Assembly: GCA_017354515.1 (NCBI GenBank)
Contig: JAFMQT010000006.1
Coordinates: forward strand, 1-24,744
From: Nocardia sp.
GTDB taxonomy: Bacteria > Actinomycetota > Actinomycetes > Mycobacteriales > Mycobacteriaceae
Direction of reading: 5' to 3'
Length of the DNA stretch: 24,744 bases
Shown here: positions 23,368 to 24,744 of the stretch, one piece after another
Layout: every line of letters starts with the position of its first letter
Position numbering within the stretch: position 1 is the stretch's first letter
Program-made: the position numbers and the translations under genes
The notes under the pieces: generated by a model
The model's database searches: none
What the model saw: only the letters and a program-made list of their open reading frames with translations
Told to the model about the DNA's origin: nothing

Positions 23368-23880
23368 TCAGGTCGCCTCGGGATCCATCGGAGTCATCCG
23401 AGGCGTTGCGGGAGCGGATCCGTCTGCGGCTCCCGTCCACTCCCCCGGCCGCACCACACCGCAGTTCGCCGGATCGGGGACCTCACCGGCCGGGAACCAG
23501 TCCCGCGCGACGACCACGCCACAGTTGGCCGGATCCGGTACTTCCCCACCCCGGACCAACCTGCGCACCTCGGTGAATTCGCCGGTCACGATCTCGCCGG
23601 TCAGTATCGAATCATCGCCGTCGAACAAGTATTTGGTGGCCGCCGCACGCGGGGTCATGGTCCGCAGTTGCCGGATATGGTCCAGCGGTTCACGGAACTG
23701 ATCCAGTTCGGACCCGAATTCCGTGCGCAGTTCGTCCGCGGCGCCGTTGATGTAGTCACGACAACGCCGGGCCGCGCCCATAACCCACTGCACGGCCCCG
23801 GGAAGTCGCTCCGGACCGAGAATTACCAGTGCCGCGACGAGAATTATGAAGAGCTCCGGCCAGCCTATTCCTCCGAACAT
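23368..23880 (-). CDS. tatB: Sec-independent translocase subunit TatB
   Basis: The 170-aa protein starts MFGGIGWPELFIILVAALVI followed by LGPERLPGAV: a single membrane helix with the conserved Glu near residue 9 and the GPERLP hinge typical of TatB rather than TatA. An amphipathic helix follows to about residue 65. The C-terminal tail is unusual: the 12-residue segment GEVPDPANCGVV occurs twice, 20 residues apart, each with one Cys. ATG 23880 has no clear Shine-Dalgarno; an upstream frame to 23952 lacks TatB features. It is convergent with the MaoC-like gene. Partner could be the TatC at 15320 or the housekeeping Tat system. Confidence 0.9.
   Translation of the reverse strand: MFGGIGWPELFIILVAALVILGPERLPGAVQWVMGAARRCRDYINGAADELRTEFGSELDQFREPLDHIRQLRTMTPRAAATKYLFDGDDSILTGEIVTGEFTEVRRLVRGGEVPDPANCGVVVARDWFPAGEVPDPANCGVVRPGEWTGAADGSAPATPRMTPMDPEAT
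23452..23547 (-). repeat. Two 36-bp in-frame repeats in tatB
   Basis: Copies at 23512-23547 and 23452-23487 both encode GEVPDPANCGVV. The DNA differs at eight positions and every difference is synonymous, so the peptide, not the DNA, is conserved. Confidence 0.85.
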
Positions 23881-24101
23881 GAGCAGAGCGTATCCGCGTG
23901 CACCCCAATGAATGCGCCGCACGGCTCGAATTGTGCCGCTGCACAGGATCAAGTCGACTTCTATCGGAATTGCACAATTGCGCCACCCAGTTAACTGTCA
24001 ACGGACATTTGTGCATTGTCACGACCGCCCTTGCCATCTGTTATGCGGTCGATATTCTGACTGCGCAATGAAGATCAGCCGCGCAGAGAGTTGATTGGAT
24101 T
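23881..24101. promoter_or_regulatory. Divergent region with repeated TTGTGC boxes
   Basis: No gene is seen in these 221 bases. AATTGTGC occurs at 23929-23936 (+) and 23972-23979 (-), and ATTTGTGC at 24007-24014 (+). The second is part of a 12-bp palindrome AATTG-CA-CAATT (23968-23979), and the first forms TGTGC-CGCT-GCACA (23932-23945). These may bind a regulator of tatB, the secreted protein gene, or both. Confidence 0.4.
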
Positions 24102-24380
24102 ATGAAAACCACTGGAAAGATTTGTGCCGCTGTCGCACTCCTGGGTGGAGTAGCGCTGGGTGCCGGTCCGGCCGGCGCCATCGCGCTCACCCCTGCTGCA
24201 CCGGTCGACAGCGGTCAGGCCCCCGCCGGCGCCGCCCCGCAGCTCGGCGGGGCCGGATCATCGCTGACCAACACGGGTTCGGCCCTGCTCGATACCGCCA
24301 CCGGGTCGGCCTGTTCGGCCACCGGATCGGCGGTGAACATGGCCGGCTCCTCCGCCGCCTCCATCCCGGGTTGCTCGTAA
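24102..24380 (+). CDS. Small secreted protein, 92 aa, function unknown
   Basis: The product has a Sec-type signal peptide: MKTTGK, hydrophobic ICAAVALLGGVALGA, and a cleavage site after AGPAGA at residue 26. The mature chain of 66 residues is rich in Gly, Ser, Ala and Thr and has two Cys (about residues 70 and 91), which could form a disulphide. No twin-arginine motif is present, so it is not an obvious Tat substrate. The product at 24465 has a near-identical signal peptide pattern, so the two genes are probable tandem paralogues. A 14-bp hairpin follows the stop. Confidence 0.72.
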   Translation: MKTTGKICAAVALLGGVALGAGPAGAIALTPAAPVDSGQAPAGAAPQLGGAGSSLTNTGSALLDTATGSACSATGSAVNMAGSSAASIPGCS

Positions 24381-24392
24381 CCGGCACGACAC

Positions 24393-24431
24393 CGGGCGCC
24401 GGATCGTTCGTTTTCAGCGATCCGGCGCCCG
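24393..24431 (+). terminator. Strong hairpin terminator
   Basis: A perfect 14-bp stem, CGGGCGCCGGATCG / CGATCCGGCGCCCG, encloses an 11-nt loop (24407-24417). It begins 12 bases after the stop of the first secreted-protein gene. There is no downstream T-tract. Confidence 0.85.
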
Positions 24432-24464
24432 CGTAATGTCCCCACACGATAGGTATTGACAAGA

Positions 24465-24716
24465 ATGATTCCAGCCACCAAGACCTGCGCCGCAATGGCC
24501 CTACTCGGTGCGGTATCTCTCGGCGCCGCACCGGCCGGTGCCGCGACCGCTCCGGCGGCACCCCCGATTCCACGGACGGCGGCCATCGACGGATCGGCCG
24601 ATCTCATCCCCACCCCCGGATCGGCGGCCACATTCCCGGCACTTCTGCAATTCGCCGGAGATGCCGTGTTGTGCGCACTCACCAGTCCTTCCGGACTCAA
24701 AATCTGCCCGACCTGA
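24465..24716 (+). CDS. Small secreted protein, 83 aa, paralogue of the 24102 product
   Basis: The signal peptide MIPATKTCAAMALLGAVSLG followed by AAPAGA aligns position for position with that of the 24102 product, with predicted cleavage after residue 26. The 57-residue mature part is different: Pro/Ala-rich at first, then a hydrophobic QFAGDAVLCALTSPSG segment with two Cys near residues 69 and 81. No Shine-Dalgarno is obvious before ATG 24465; a TTG three codons earlier is possible. It has its own transcription unit after the hairpin. Function unknown. Confidence 0.68.
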   Translation: MIPATKTCAAMALLGAVSLGAAPAGAATAPAAPPIPRTAAIDGSADLIPTPGSAATFPALLQFAGDAVLCALTSPSGLKICPT

Positions 24717-24744
24717 TCGGAAAAATCTGGTGCCCGCCTGCTTC

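Noticed and set aside
24102..24144. Twin-arginine signal in the secreted protein next to tatB
   Set aside because: The n-region is MKTTGK with no RR pair; it is a Sec-type signal.

Overview
This is a high-GC actinobacterial chromosome segment, most likely from Nocardia or a close mycolic-acid relative. That placement is inferred from strongly G/C-ending codons, GTG starts, apparently leaderless promoters, a DesA3-like acyl desaturase, a large Rv2531c-like amino-acid decarboxylase, PucR-type regulators, a DUF2637 membrane protein and an accessory TatC. No rRNA, tRNA, CRISPR array, transposase or phage gene was seen.

Layout. (1) 1-1839: an SDR oxidoreductase cut by the window edge, divergent from a three-histidine-box fatty acid desaturase. 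(2) 1853-6675: a lipid/acid-metabolism module. A TetR regulator (6040-6675) is divergent from a leftward operon of SDR, saccharopine-dehydrogenase-like reductase and AMP-forming acyl-CoA ligase. The divergent region carries two 16-bp palindromes, CTTGAC-N4-GTCAAG, with centres 22 bp apart. The same double operator, promoter geometry and ribosome-binding leader recur at about 2100-2280, ahead of a translationally coupled 20-aa/63-aa small ORF pair. This is the most unusual feature of the window. (3) 6679-11481: GNAT acetyltransferase, DHA2-type MFS exporter, YdcF/DUF218 membrane protein, and a DUF2637 membrane protein preceded by an overlapping 28-aa ORF. (4) 11525-17171: an Orn/Lys/Arg decarboxylase divergent from a PucR-TatC-nitronate monooxygenase cluster. 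(5) 17217-21343: a Baeyer-Villiger-type flavin monooxygenase divergent from an MpaB-family (DUF2236) oxygenase, then a second PucR regulator. (6) 21629-24716: a second TetR regulator, a two-hotdog MaoC-like protein, a stand-alone TatB, and two paralogous small secreted proteins.

How the parts may work together. Most enzymes handle acyl chains or hydrophobic carbonyl compounds: desaturase, ligase, two SDRs, enoyl-reductase-like protein, Baeyer-Villiger monooxygenase, MpaB oxygenase and hotdog dehydratase. Several local regulators control them. Two operator families can be read directly: CTTGAC-N4-GTCAAG for the 6040 TetR module, and ATCAA-N3-TTGAT overlapping the -35 box of both PucR genes. 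A TatC and a TatB lie 7 kb apart within the window and may belong to an accessory Tat translocase. Convergent gene pairs are separated by recognisable hairpin terminators at 17181, 20190 and possibly 11488.
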